Positions 9,388 through 22,795 of a stretch of DNA of 64,000 bases are shown piece after piece. The notes beneath the pieces are model-generated. The model was not told the origin of the DNA, made no database searches, and saw only the letters and a program-made list of their open reading frames with translations. This DNA comes from Narthecium ossifragum (taxonomy: Eukaryota > Streptophyta > Magnoliopsida > Dioscoreales > Nartheciaceae): assembly GCA_963920575.1 (NCBI GenBank), contig OY986967.1, positions 19,510,094 to 19,574,093 of the forward strand. Direction: 5' to 3'. The translations under genes were made by a program, and so were the position numbers. Position 1 is the stretch's first letter, and each line of letters opens with the position of its first letter.

Positions 9388-12300
9388 TGTCCTCCATTCC
9401 TTTCAAAGAAACCTGTCTTGTGCCGATAAAGATTCTGTCTTATATAGATAGCATTTGGTGTGATGTAATTCCAATGGATGTCGGGCATCTTATCTTAGGA
9501 CGACCCTGGTTATTCAACCTTGATGTTACCATTTATGGTCGATCCAACTCTTGTTCCTTCACAATTGAAGGGAAGAAAATCAAACTCAATCCTTTGAAAC
9601 TCTCTACAACTATCAAGAACACATCGAAGGTTGTGCTCACAGATAAGAGTCCTCCTATGAGCAAGGGCCTCCACATTATCAGTCCAGCTGAATTTAAGAA
9701 AGAGATCCGGAACGAATCTGTGATATTTGCCTTAGTTGCCAACGAGGCCACGCTAGACAACCAAGGGGAGCTACCGCATGAGGTCCACTTAATCCTTATA
9801 GAGTTTCAAGATGTTTTTCTTGATGACCTTATGGGCCACCCACCACCGATGAGAGACATCCAACATTCTGTAGACTTGGAGCTACCCTTCAAAATCTCCT
9901 ACATTAACGCATGAACCCTTTTGAGCATGCTGAATTACAACAGCAGGTAAACGAGCTCTTATGCAAGGGGTTTGTTCGTGAGAGCTTGAGCCCATGTGCG
10001 GTGCCTACCCTCCTTACACAAAAGAAGGATGGATCGTGGCGAATGTGCGTGGATAGTCGCACCATAAATAAAATCATGGTCAAGTATCACTTCCCCATAC
10101 CAAGGTTGGATGAGATGTTGGATATGATGGCATGCGCTACCATCTTTTCCAAAATTGACTTAAAGAGAGCCTACCACCAAATTCGGGTCCGCCCGGGAGA
10201 TGAATGGAAAACCGCCTTCAAGACCAAGGATGGTTTGTATGATTGGCTTGTGATGCCTTTTGGGCTATCAAATGCTCCGAGTACTTTCATGCGAGTCATG
10301 ACTTAAGTAATCTGACCTTTCATGGGCAAATTCTTGGTTGTGTACTTTGATAATATTCTCATCTATAGTCAATCCAAGGAGCAACATCTGACCCATCTTA
10401 GGCAAGTCTGTGCCGTTTTGAGGATGGAAAACTTGTATGCCAATTTCAAGAAGTGTTTGTTCCTCACTGCTAGTTAAGATTATTTGGGATACATTGTCTC
10501 CTCCGATGGATTAGCAGCTGACCCCAACAAAATCAAAGCGATCACTGAATGGCAAGAGCCAAAAACTATCAGTGATGTGCGTAGCTTTCATGGACTTGCC
10601 ACTTTCTATCGGAGTTTCATCAAGGGGTTCAGTACCATCATGGCCCGCTTGACGGACTATTTCAAATTAAGTGAGTTTCACTGGACGAAAATTGCCACCA
10701 TGGCCTTTCACAACATCAAGCAAAAAATGACGCAGGCCCTAGTGATGCGCCTCCCAGACTTTGCCAAAGCCTTTGAACTAGATTGTGATGTATTTGGCAT
10801 CGACATTGGTGGAGTGCTAAGTCATGAATGACATCAGTCGCATTTTTCAGCGAGAAGCTCAATGATGCCAAACAAAAATATTCCACCTATGACAAGAAAT
10901 TTTATGCACTGCTTCCATGCGGTATTGACGACATTATCTCTTACCATACGAATTCATCCTCTGCTTCGACCAAGAGGCCCTGTGTTTTCTCAACACTCAG
11001 AAGAAGTTGAACCCTCGGCGTGCTCGCTGGGTTGAATTCTTACAGGAGTACACCTTTGTTTTGAAAAACCGTTTAGGTGTCACGAATAAGGCTGCAGATG
11101 CGCTGAGTCGGTGACTTACTGTACATTTTACAATGAGTACTAAAATCACAAGATTTGACCGACTCAAAGAAGATTATGATTCTTGCCCAGATTTTCAAGC
11201 AGCTTTTCAAGCCCTTACAAATGGACGAGGATCCTCGATTGATGATTTTTCTCTAGGGGATGGGTATCTATTCAATGCTAACTAACTTTGCATCCCCAAT
11301 TCTTCGGTGCGAGATTTCATAATCTGTGAAGTGCACGCAGGCGGTTTTTCTATCCATTTTGGCCGAGATAAGACTCTTGCAGAAGTTGAACACCAGTTCT
11401 ATTGGGCAGGACTAAAGTGCGATGTCTCAAAAATCACCGGCCAATGTCATGCTTGTCAACTAGCCAAACACCGTCGATAAAATACGGGCCTCTACACTCC
11501 ACTACCCGTTCCTGATCATCCATGGTAAGATGTTAGTATGGATTTTGTGCTTGGTCTCCCTCCCGCACACTTTCAAAAAGCACGACTTCATTTTCGTCAT
11601 TGCTGATCGTTTTTCGAAAATGGCCCAGTTCATCACGTGCACCAAAACTTTTGATGCCTCTAAAATCACACACATTTATTTTGATGAGATCGTTAAGCTA
11701 TATGGTTTTAAAAAACAATCATGTCAGGTCGGGATGTCTGCTTCAAAAGCTACTTTTGGAAAACTCTGTGACATCTTGTCGGTACCAAACTCAAGTTTTC
11801 GACTACCTATCATCCTCAAATGGTTGGCCAAACTGAAGTTATCAATAGAAGCCTTGGTAACCTCATGCGATGTCTTGTGGGTGACTGTGCTAGGAGCTGG
11901 GATGTGATCCCTTCCCGTGCCCAGTTTGCCTATAACAACTTTGTTAACAGGTCTATTGACATGAGCCCTTTGGAGGTCGTGCATGGTTACCAACCCAGAA
12001 AGCCTATAGATCTTCTGCCCATGGTGCCTCATGTTAAAATTTTAGACTCCGCACATGCATTTGCACGCCATATTCATGATTTGCATCAAGAGATCAACAA
12101 GCAAATTCACACAAGTAACATTCAATATAAATTACATGCTGATTCCCATAGGCGGTTTTAAGAATTTCAAGTTGGGGGATTATGTGATGATTTGTATTTG
12201 ACACAAGCGTTTCCCTTTAGGATCCTCACATAAATTACAGGCTCATAGCGCTGGACCTTTCTAAGTGTTGCTTCTGGTCGGATCAAATGCTTATGTTATC

Positions 12301-12888
12301 GATATTTCCCCTGATTATGGTATTAGCTCCACCTTTAATATTGAAGATTTAGTTGCCTACCATAACCTGTCCATTATTCCTGATGACTCTTTCACCACAA
12401 CCCTCCCTCTATCATATGACCCCACTGTCCCAGACCCTACTCCTTTACCCTTGTCATCCGCACAACCAGAGTTTATTGATGCTATTTTAGATGAGCGGCT
12501 AGTTTCTACATGTAGTGGCGACACTCTGCGTTTCCTGGTTCGTTGGCGAGGGCGTCCAGATAGTGATGCCACCTGGATCACCCGAGAGGAGCTGCAGCAG
12601 CTTGACCTAGATCTCTTGGAGTACCACCAGAGCCACACCTTCCCCCAGCGACCGCGGCGAGTTCTGCCCCTCCCAGGAGAATTGGTAGGGACACCAAATG
12701 TGTGCCGCCCGTTACCCATGTCTACAGGTGGCACCAGGGACTCATCCAACCACCCTCACTATGGTTGGATGATTACCTGCGATATGAAGATTCGGCTTCC
12801 ACATGTTGACTTGGACCTTTTGACGCATTATCATGGCCGTACTCTCTATACTCGACATGGTCGAGTCACTTCACTCCGGGAAAGTTGA
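9388..12888 (+). pseudogene. chromovirus protease end, RT, RNase H, integrase, chromodomain
   Basis: Continues the polyprotein from 4329. RT spans about 9911-10480 ([39 protein letters not shown]). The catalytic YxDD reads YFDN, a lost aspartate. RNase H follows near 10650-11110. Integrase starts with an HHCC region (HAGGFSIHFG…CHACQLAKHRR, about 11330-11480), then a broken DDE core (VIADRFSKMAQFI). The C-terminal chromodomain (about 12460-12640) contains LRFLVRWRGRPDSDATWI and would direct integration by binding histone marks. In-frame stops occur near 10304, 10477, 10828, 11280 and 11525, with a frameshift near 12160. All enzymatic functions are lost. Confidence 0.85.
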
Positions 12889-13225
12889 TGCGGACACCAT
12901 CTATTTTGAATCCTCGTCCCCTTTTATTAGGGTCTTTGTATTTAAGTTTGTGTTTTGTTGTTATTTGGGTTGAGTCCATTTGAGTTTGTATTGGTTGAGT
13001 CGGTTCCCTTACCCTATAAAAGCGGACCTAGTTATGTCTTGAGGGATCATTATTGATGAAGGAAACATTTGCCTCCCTCTAAATCTCTCTCTCTCCTGGG
13101 TTTTCCTACCTTCTCCTCCTCCTCCCTTCCCCTCCTTCCCCTCTTTCCCCTCTTTCCCCATTTTCCCGTTTCCTCTTCCCTTTCCTCCCATCTTCCTAAC
13201 CAGTTCTAGTTGACAACCTGCATCA
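12886..13225 (+). mobile_element. 3' LTR of the plus-strand chromovirus
   Basis: A 340-bp LTR with TGATGC…GCATCA ends directly after pol and a short purine run (CCGGGAAAG). It contains a TATA box (CCCTATAAAAGC, near 13014) and CT-rich U5. It abuts the inverted LTR of the next element. Confidence 0.8.
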
Positions 13226-14931
13226 GATTGGGAGAGAAAACAAATCAGTTTTCATTTCATAAAAAAATGATCCTCAAGACATAACTAGGTCTCTTTTTAT
13301 AGGATAAGAGAACCGACTCAACCAATACAAACTCAAATGAACTCAATCCAAATAACAATAAGACTCAAACTCAAATACAAAGACTCTAACAAAAGGGAAC
13401 TAGGACTCAAAATAGATGGTGTCCACATCAACTCTCCCGGAGTGAAGGGAGTCGATCCTGTCGAGTATAGGGAGTACAGCTCTGATAATGCGTCAAAAGG
13501 TCCAAGTCAACATGTGGAAGCCGAATCCTCATATCAAAGGTAATCATCAAACCATAGTGAGGGTGGTTGGATGAGTCTCTGGCGCCGCCTATAGACACAG
13601 GTAATTGGTGGTGCACATCTGGTGTCCCCACCAACTCTCCCGGGGAGGGGGGGCTCGACGTGGTTGTTGGGGCAAAGGTGTGACTCTGGTGGTACTCCAA
13701 GAGATATGGGTCAAACTGCTGCAGCTCCTCTCGGGTGATTTAGGTGGCATCACTGTCTGGATGCCCTCACAAACGAACCAGGAAATGCTGAGTACCGCCA
13801 CTGCGGGTATAAACTAGCTGCTCATCTAAAATAGTATCAATAAACTCTGGTTGTGCGGGCGACATGGGTAAAGGAGTAGGGTCTGTGACAGTGAGGCCAT
13901 CTGATGGAGAGAACGGTGTAGTGAAAGGCTCATCAGGAATAATAGACGGGCTATGGTAGGCAACTAGATCTTCAATATTAAAGGTGGAGCTAATACCATA
14001 ATCAAGGGGAATGTTGATAACATAAGCATTTGATCCGACGCTATGCAACACTTTGAATGGTCCAACGCTACGAGCCTGCAATTTATGAGAGCATCCTGAA
14101 GGGAAACACTCATGTCGAATACGAATCATCACATAATCCCAAACTTGAAATTCTTTAAAACGCCTACGGGAATCAGCATGTAATTTATATTGAATGTTAC
14201 TTGTATGAATTCGCTTGTTGATCTCTTGATGCAAATCATGAATATGGCGTTCAAGTACGTGTGCGGAGTCTGAAATTTTAACATGAGACGCAATGGGCAG
14301 AATATCTAAATGCTTTCGGGGTTGGTAACCATGCACGACCTCAAAAGGGTTCTTGCCAATAGACATGTTAATTGAGCTATTATAGGCAAATTGGGCACGA
14401 GGAAGGATCACATCCCAGTTCTGAGCATAGTCACCCACAATGCATCACAGGAGGATACCAAGGCTCCTATTGATGACTTCAATTTGGCCATCCGTTTGAG
14501 GATGATAGACAGTCAAAAACTTGAGTTTGGTGCCGACGAGATGCCACAAGGTTTTCTAAAAGTTGCTTGTGAAACGGACATCCCAATTCGACATGATTGT
14601 TTTAGGAAGACCGTATAGCTTAACGATCTCATCAAAGCCAATGCGTGCGATGTTGGAGGCATCAAAAGTTTTCGTGCACGGGATGAAGTGGACCATTTTT
14701 GGAAAAACGATCAACAACAACGAAAATGGAGTTGTGCTTTTTGAAAGTGCGTGGTAGACCAAGCACAAAATCCATACTAACGTCTTGCCAAGGGCGATCG
14801 GGGACGGGAAGTGGAGTGTAGAGTCCCGTATTTTGTCGATGGTTTTTGGCTAGTTGACAAGGACGACATTGGTGGTGATTTTTGAGACATCACATTTTGT
14901 CCGGGCCTAGAGAAATGGCGCTCAAGTTCTG

Positions 14932-16586
14932 TGATGAATAAATTTTATATCTCACATGTATACGAATCGGTGTGATCAGTATAGCAGCAAGACGAGTATC
15001 GTACCGACAGAGATTTGTAGAGATTATTAGAGTAAAACGCTAAAGAACATAGAAGAAAGAAAATAAGGAAGGGAAAGTAAGAAATATGAAGTATCGAAAA
15101 TAGAAGATCTAATAACGAAATAAGAAAACGATGGAAATATAATGGATGAATACTAACGTTCCGATTTCACCATAACATCCTCATTCTATGCATTGAATCA
15201 ACAAAATCTCAATTGAATACCAAGGGCTCGTTCTTCCGGTATGATGATCTGTTTGATCCCGGTCTTTACCAAGTACCCTCAATTAACCTTAGCTAATGAA
15301 CCCATAACTAAGTGTTAATCAAGAATCCATTAAGCTCTGAAGAACAATTATGAACCAAGAATTGTCTTACCTTGAACCCGGCTTCGACATAAACTCATAC
15401 ATTCATCGATCCAGCAAGATTAGGGAATGAACCCTCGCCCAATCTCACATAAAACAATCTACAGTACTTCTAGTGGCCAAGTAAAAGCATGAAGATCACA
15501 ATTATAATAATGAATGCAACAAGAAATATAAATTGATTATAACATTAATTCAATAACATAGAATGATTCAGTTAGGGCTACATCAGTTCCTTAGCAAAGG
15601 GATTAGCCACTCATGTTCATCATAAAAACAACCAAGATATTCATAAGAAACATAAGAAAGAAAAACCCTAGATCTTCGTGCGGTCTTCTCCCCTCTTTTT
15701 GGCCTTCAAAACTCCTCCAATACTGTTGGCCGACCCCCTCGTATGTCTTGGACGACTTCCTTAAATATGGGTAAGAAACCCTAACTTTATTTCAGCCTTT
15801 GGATTAAATATGGTCCATTCTTTTTCAGGTCATCCGACAAGAGATCGATCTTCTTAAGGATAAAAATCGATCTTCTCTCTTTTCTCAATTTTCGTAACCT
15901 AGTTCGCCCCGAATAAGATCGATCTTCTTAATGAAAGGATTGATCTTATTTCTCTGTAGACTGGGTTCCTTCCAGATCACCCAGGTTCAGATCGATCTCT
16001 CAAGGAAGAGATCGATCTCTTTCATCAGTTGCTGGTGACGCCCGCAAAGGATCGATCTTCCATCATGGAAGATCGATCATTGCAATTCGTGCTCTCTGTC
16101 ATGTAAAAATTCACTTAAATGATCGATCCTCTCGAGTGAGATGATCGATCCTTTCAAGTGGTGCTCTCTGTCAAGATTAAATGAACTTAGAAGATCGATC
16201 TCTTCCTTAGGTGGAGATCGATCCTTTGAGCATCATATCAATCTTCTTCTTCCGTAACTGCTTTGTCTGCACCTCTCATACTAAAAATAGCATATCTTTC
16301 TCTGGGAAACTCTAAATCATGAACCATAAAATTCTCCAGAAACTAGACTTCAAGAGCTTCCAACCATATATAGAAGATTATCTGATTCATTCTGAGCAGG
16401 TACAGATTCGATATTGAATATGACATATCTTTGCTTCTTTAGCTCCACTTTCATGCATATTCCAAATAACTTTGTGAATCAACATATAAGTATAAAATTA
16501 GTACTAAAAAGACTAATTAAGGATGAAACATCCAGTAATTAAACTAGTTATAAGGCTATTCAGAGTGCACTTTCATGCACTCATCA
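14932..16586 (-). mobile_element. Solo Gypsy-type LTR, TSD TTCTG
   Basis: A 1655-bp LTR with TSD TTCTG (14927-14931 / 16587-16591) and inverted ends TGATGA/TCATCA. Minus orientation is inferred from U3-like arrays (16223 down to 15843), a TATA-like CCATATTTAAGG near 15764 and a transcribed region with Athila/Tat-like layout. No coding sequence. Confidence 0.85.
15843..16223. repeat. Six paired GATCGATC-type half-sites, 20-23 bp pitch
   Basis: Half-sites start at about 15843/15865, 15917/15938, 15990/16010, 16050/16071, 16121/16143 and 16193/16216. Pairs recur every 60-75 bp, with more decay than in the chromovirus LTR. Confidence 0.85.
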
Positions 16587-17432
16587 TTCTGCAAAAGTCT
16601 TATCTCGATCGAATTGGCCAGAAAGACCGCCTGCATGCACTTCCCAGATGAGGAAATCAATCTCTTAACAAAGATTTGGGGATGCAATGTTTGTTTGTCT
16701 TGAATAGATATTTGTCCCGTAGAGAAAATTCATCAACCAAGGATCCTCGTCCATTCGTAAGGGCTTGAAAACTGGGCTGAAAATCTGGAGAAGAATCGTA
16801 ATATTCTTTGAGTCGGTTAAATCCAGTAATTTTTTTACTCATTGTAGAAAGTACAGTAAGGCACCAACTCAACACATCTGTAGCCTTGTTCGTGATGCCC
16901 GAACGATGTTTCAAAACAAAAGTGTACTCATGTAAGAATTCAACCCAGAGAGCACGCTGAGGGTTCAACTTCTTTTGGGAGTTAAGAAAACACAGGACCT
17001 CGTGGTCAGAGTAGAGAATGAATTTGGGTGGTAAGAGATAACGTCGACAATACCACTATTCTTGGACCACTAAATAAAATTCCTTGTCATAGGTGGAATA
17101 TTTTTGTTTGGCATCATTGAGCTTCTCGCTGAAAAATGCGACAGGATGCCGTTTATGACTTAACACTCCACCAATGCCGATGCCAGATGCATCACATTCT
17201 ACTTCAAAGGCTTTGGCGAAGTCTGGGAGGCGCATAACAGGGGTCTGCGTCATTTTCTGCTTGATGTCTTGAAAGGTCACGGTAGCAGCTTTCGTCGAGT
17301 GAAACTCGATTAATTTGAGGAAGTCCGACTACGGGGCCATGATGGTACTGAACCCGTTGATGAAACACCGATAGAAATTGGCGAGACCATGGAAGCTACA
17401 CACATCACTGATAGTTTTGGCTTAGGCCATTT

Positions 17433-17884
17433 AGTGATCGCTTTGATTTTGTTGGGATCTGCCGTCAATCCATCGGAGGAGACAATGTATCCCAAGAAAT
17501 CTACACTAGCAGTGAGGAACTAGCACTTCTTGAGATAGGCGTACAAGTGTTCCAACCTCAAGACGGCACAGACTTGCCTAAGATGGGTCAGATGTTGCTC
17601 ATTGGATTGACTATAGATGAGAATATCATCAAATTACACGACCAAGAATTTGCCATTCAGTGATCGCTATGATTTTGTTGGGATCAGCTGTTAATCCATC
17701 GGAGGAGACAATGTATCCCAAGAAATCCACACTAGCAGTAAGGAACGAGCACTTCTTGATATTGGCATACAAGTCTTCCGTCCTCAAGATGGCACATACA
17801 TGCCTAAGATGGGTCAGATGTTGCTCCTTGGACTGAATGTAGACGAGAATATCATCAAAGTACATGATTAAGAATTTGCCCATG
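17433..17884 (-). repeat. 226-bp tandem duplication inside RT
   Basis: Units at 17433-17658 and 17659-17884 both encode the YxDD to [16 protein letters not shown] segment of RT, with many point differences between them. Confidence 0.85.
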
Positions 17885-18481
17885 AAAGGTTGGAGTACTT
17901 GAGTCATGACTCGCATGAAAGCACTTGGAGCATTTGATAGCCCAAAAGGTATCACAAGCCATTCGTACAAACCATCCTTGGTCTTGAAGGCGATTTTCCA
18001 TTCATGTCATGAGCGAATCCGAATTTGGTGGTAGCCGCTCTTTAAGTCAATTTTGGAAAAGTTGGTAGCCCATGCCATCATATCCAACATGCCATCCAAC
18101 CTTGGTATGGGGAAGCGCTAGTTGGCCATGATTTTATTAATGGTGTGACTATCCATGCACATTCGCCACGATCCATCCTTCTTTGGTGTAAGGAGAGAAG
18201 GTACCACACACGGGCTCAAGCTATCACGAATAAACCCCTTGCGTAAGAGCTCATGTACCTGCCATTGTAATTCAGCTTGCTCAAAAGGGTTCATGCGGTA
18301 ATGTGGGAGATTTGGATGGGTGGCTCATGGAACTAAGTCTATAGCATGTTCGATGTCTCGCATCGGTGGTGGGTGGTCTGTAAGGTCATCAGGAAAAACA
18401 TCCTGAAACTCTGTAAGGATTGAGTGGACCTCTGGCGGTAGCTCGCCTTGGTGGTCTGGAGGGACCTTGTTGGGAACTAAT

Positions 18482-19912
18482 TGATCGCTTGCGAGCGCGT
18501 CGTTAAATCAGATGCAAACTCAATCAAAAATAGAATTTATAAACCCTTATTCAAATACTAAACTATGGGGCAGAATAGTGATGAAGTACGGGATCGAACC
18601 ACATGGAAAACTTTGATTACGAAGGAGAAACCAGAAGTAAATCTCGGAACTCTAAACCTAAAGCGAAAAGGATTGATTTGAATTTTAGAAACTTATTAAT
18701 TAAAACTAATTAAGAAAGCGATGTAAAAAGATTGAAATATATTAATGAGAGAAAACCTAGGGATTACTCAATCCACTTTAGTTTCACTTCCTGTACTCTC
18801 TAGTTATCCTCTTGTTTTCTTATCTAGACATTATAGATTCATAACTTCTTAAGCTTACATGAATCCCTAAAATAAGGTGAGTGTTTTCCAAAAACATATT
18901 TTATTTTCGATTAGCATAGATTGTCTTCGGGGTAACCTTAGCACAACCTATCGTCACTAAGCATAAAATATCTCATCGGTTATTCACAAACCACATGAAA
19001 ATTATCCTATAGATCTCTACTAGCAATCATCGAAATCAGGTAGGCCAAATATACGTAAAGGAACTCTATTCCCTCAACTCTATTAGCAATAAATCCATAT
19101 CTATAAGATTATGTCCAGAAAGAAATACAAGTATCAAACTAGAAAAATACAGAAAAGCTACACTAAAGCTTCATGAGATCCCTAGTACAAAATTTAGCTA
19201 TTCATCTTAGAGATGGAAGCCATAGGTTCGATGAAGAACGATTGGGATCCATGCTGTAGCTCCATATTCTTCAGAAACCCTAATATTCTATTTTCTTTCT
19301 ATGGGGACCTCCAATTTTTGGCTAGCAAACACCCTCTTATAGGTGTACTCCCGGAATTAGGGTTATGACTAAGTTGGACTCCTACTACAACTCGGATTCC
19401 CTGAATTAATTCCTGGCAGTCCACTCTGGTCGCAACTGGGTCCAATAAAGCCAGAATTGGAAAATAAGTCCAACACGAAAGATGTAGATTAGGAAGTCTT
19501 CTTTCTGATCCCAAAGATTTTATAATATTCAGACTTATTTGTAATAGTTGGGGAATATTCTCCTGAACGTCAACGGAACAGTTTCCCACCATCTGTTTAT
19601 CTTCATAGGCTTCAAAACAGGTATTAATCGGTCAGGAATCTCACAAAGTGTCCAACATGAAAGTTGTTCGTCTTGATGTCTTATAGAAGTTCTAAAAATT
19701 TCAGGAATTTAGAATTTATCCGGAGATTTTGGCGAATTCGTTTCAAACTGACAGCAAAGCGACGTAATTTCAACATATTAACCTTTTTCTGCATTTTCTA
19801 ACTTGAATCTTCATTAAACCTGAAATCAACTAAAAAACTATCAAATACAAACACTCTCGGACTAACAAAGGTAAATTAAAGGGTTTAAGTATGAATATTT
19901 AGTGACTCATCA
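18482..19912 (-). mobile_element. 3' LTR of a truncated Athila-like Gypsy element
   Basis: A 1431-bp LTR with TGAT…ATCA ends, homologous to the LTRs at 51710 and 59987. Shared blocks include the GATCGCTTGCGAGCG start, the GGGATCGAACCACA block and the AGTGACTCATCA end. On its inner side is the polypurine tract (complement of CACACCCCCAATTTACAC). The sequence left of 18482 is chromovirus, so this end is a true insertion boundary. Confidence 0.82.
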
Positions 19913-20782
19913 CACCCCCAATTTACACTTTGTTATTCCTCGAGCAAAGAAAATATAAAAATAAAGCAATAAATCTAATCAGCCATTTTCGTAGGTCTCA
20001 CGATTATACTTAGCATGTGCAACAAGCCTTTGAACCTTTGGGTTACTCCAATGGAGGAGTTATAGTCTCCTGAGGGTTTTCAGGGATGACACCCACAAAC
20101 ATCTATACGATCCCTTGAATATGTCATTATAAATCAATTGTAATATTCATCGACTCTAATGCATGAAATAGAAATAATATCCATAAATAAACCCTTCAAC
20201 TCATAATCACATAAAAATATAGTAAGTCAAAACATGTCATAACATATTTCCAACACTTCAACATATTTAATCATGCTTAAAAATAACTTTAACACTCCTG
20301 TATGTGAATGGGGTTCCACATGATTCAAAGTATCAATTATATCTAAACACTTCAACTATTCAAGATCACAATCCGATCCAAACACATATTTTTCACTTAT
20401 TACATAACAATATCTGCTTTTATTCATATTTCTTTTCCTTTCTTCTTCTTTTTTATTTATTTTTTTTTGCAGGAATTTCAACTGTTTAACGTGAACAACA
20501 CACCTTGTTAGGCATCTTGCCCGGTTACTAAGTATGAAATCCTTATTTTTTTTTAGAAATTTCAACTGTTTTATGTGAACACCATGCTGGTTAGGCACAC
20601 TACCCGGTTACTAAGTTGAAAATCCATTTTTTTATATTCAGATAATTGCATATATTCATGTATTTTCTGTGACATGATTAAAACTGTAAATCTATCATAG
20701 TATCATGTTTAGAATCCAATTTCAACTCTCAAACATGTGAAAGTGAACATGTGCATTAGGATATGTCAAGTCATCCTTAAAT
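19913..20782 (-). mobile_element. Athila-like 3' non-coding region, truncated
   Basis: Homologous to 53094-53960 of the complete element and, inverted, to 46450-47200. It contains two tandem copies of the conserved block ending GGTTACTAAGT (20470-20540 and 20555-20620). Similarity stops at about 20782. No ORF is present. Confidence 0.75.
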
Positions 20783-22795
20783 CAAGGACATGTAAAGGTT
20801 CAACTCCTTCGAACTCAGTTCAAACAGAAGTGACAAATTAATTGGAAATATGGTCAAATTCTATTTAAAGGGGTAATTATATATAGATTTGAAGATAAAC
20901 GTGAATTAATGCTAACTTAATCTTAAATTAATCTATTTGAAACGATAAATTTATCTAAAAAGCCTAATTAAGTCTAGAAAACGATAAAGATCATCCTAAA
21001 ATCAACTAAATCCTGAGAAAAGCAAGATTAAACCTATGATAACCCTAAATTAATTTATTGTAAAGAACTAGATTATGAAAATTGTATTAATTAAAACTAA
21101 TCTAAGAAAGTAGTAAAAGAAAAACACAAAATGCCATAAATAATCTTCATTGATTAAATGAACTTAGAAGAACGGGAACAAAATTGAAATCCATGCTCAT
21201 AGGCTGCATGCTCATAGGTTGGTTACAGGGATTGTCGGAGAGCCATTACACAGTGATTAAATCATGTGTCCACCGAGTCAGCTTTCAACTCCAAGTTGGA
21301 CTTACATTCCTTGGCCTCCGGCGACGACGAGCCAACACCGAGCCACCCCAGCCGCCCGCTTGTGGTGACCTTCCAAGCTTCCTTCTGGCGTCGACCAAGG
21401 CCCAAGGCTTCTTCCCTCCAGCCTCCGGCCTTCGGCGGCGCCTGATGCTCGCGATCTCTCTCCCTCTCATCTCTATCCCTCCAGTGCCATTTGGGATCTC
21501 TCTACCTTCGGCGTCGGCCAAGGCCTCTTCCCTTGAGCCTCCGGCCTCCGTTGTTACCCGATGCTCGCGATCTATCTCCCTCTCATCTCTTTCGCCACCT
21601 CTCCCTCTCTACATCCGGCGTCGGTCGATGCTCTCTTCCCTGCCTTTGGCGTCTCCCTCGGCGACTCTCCCTCTACAGTCAACACCATGTTCACTAGTTG
21701 GTTGCCGGGCCGGGCTCAGGGGCCTAAACCTTGAGCCTATCTCGCCATGAGGAGACTGGGCCGTGCTAGGCACGGCTCGCTTGGACTATGCCGTGCTGGG
21801 CCATGTCATGCGACGGGCAGCCCATGACGTGTTTGGCAACCCAGCCCGTTTGGCACCTCTAATTCTTAAGTATATGAACACTAGGTAGGCCCCGTGCCAC
21901 CTGACACGGGTAATCACCGACCTCCATTTCCCCTAACCACCCACATCCACTGGCTCTCTCTATGACTCAACTACCATGTATGAGAAAATACATAAGTCAG
22001 ATTTTGACTCATAAAACCTGATCTTATATAATAGATTGGTCTGACAGGGAAAATGTACTTATATATCACTAGTGTGGGCCCGTATCATCTGGCACGCTTT
22101 TATTTATCCATGTTTATTTTTTCACGTTTCCACTTCTCTACCTTTGGATCTTGAATCAAAACCTTCTCCACCGTGGGATTAACGTTTATTCTCTATCCAG
22201 TGCCTCTTAGAAGGTTGATTACCCCCAACCATGAAGATCTAAGGCGAAGAAATCAAGTATAAGCTCGAGCTCGGCTCGGCTTAAAATATGCTCGAAATCA
22301 AGGTCCATTCAAAAGTAATTAAGCTAGGCTTGATCACCAATGTGGTTCGAAATCAAATTGAAGCCAAGCTTGATCAATCAAGCTCACACGTGTTGATCAG
22401 AAACCCTACATGTGCGAGTGTGGTTTAAAACAAATATATAGGATGTATAACCGAATAAAGGACTGTAAAATATGCTAATTCAGAAAAACCATGCATTTAA
22501 GATCAGCATTGGACATATTATATGCCTTAGAACCCGCATTTTCGTCATTGGATTCAAGCCTTCCATGAGCCAGCAGCGAAATGAAAAAGAAATTCATATG
22601 GTAGAACAGTAACATATTCTGAACTCTTGGATATATATGATATATACATGCATATAGCACCGTTACAAGAACACCATATACATAAGCTAGCAGACCTCCT
22701 ATCATTTGAAATGGAGGTTGGGTACATGTAGATAATAGTATGGTTTCAAGGTGATCAATATGTAGCTGGGGGTATACATGATGAGTAGGAAATCC
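20783..22795. other. Unassigned intergenic DNA
   Basis: 20783-21180 is AT-rich with weak resemblance to Athila-like LTR leader sequence. 21184-21750 is C-rich and open for 188 codons, but its peptide is a low-complexity product of a repeat: 21390-21484 recurs at 21509-21597. 21700-21840 has GC-rich imperfect palindromes of GGGCCGTGCTAGGCACGG type. 22255-22400 has CTCGAGCTCGGCTCGG-type and AAGCTTGATC-type repeats common in plant repeats. I support no gene here. Confidence 0.5.

Larger units (their letters stand above)
3388..13225 (+). mobile_element. Degenerate chromovirus (Gypsy, Reina-like) with nested insertions
   Basis: The order gag, protease, RT, RNase H, integrase, chromodomain and 3' LTR is that of a chromovirus. 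I call it Reina-like from its short LTR and its integrase tail; the lineage is tentative. The coding region is interrupted between 4330 and 9387 by a Sirevirus fragment and a solo LTR that itself holds a solo LTR. No 5' LTR was found upstream of gag. Many stops and frameshifts show it is dead. Confidence 0.8.
13431..18480 (-). pseudogene. chromovirus pol, minus strand, with internal RT duplication
   Basis: Reading from high to low coordinates: end of protease (near 18440), RT (about 18300-17430; [33 protein letters not shown]), RNase H (17300-16870; VECDASGIGIGGVLSHK, HRSGITNKATDVLS), integrase (16650-14440 minus the inserted LTR; SNWDVRF) and chromodomain with its tail (13900-13431). YFDD is intact in one copy, but stops and shifts occur throughout. 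A 226-bp RT segment is present twice in tandem. Confidence 0.82.
13226..18481 (-). mobile_element. Degenerate chromovirus, minus strand, tail to tail with the first
   Basis: A relative of the plus-strand chromovirus in opposite orientation. A partial 3' LTR (13226-13430, TGATGTGGACACC at its start on the minus strand) is followed leftwards-to-rightwards by chromodomain, integrase, RNase H and RT. It is cut at 18481 by an Athila-like LTR. A solo LTR (14932-16586) splits integrase from RNase H. Confidence 0.8.

Noticed and set aside
21184..21750. 188-codon plus-strand ORF
   Set aside because: Low-complexity Ser/Pro/Leu peptide produced by an internally repeated C-rich stretch; no domain, and the antisense frame is open too.
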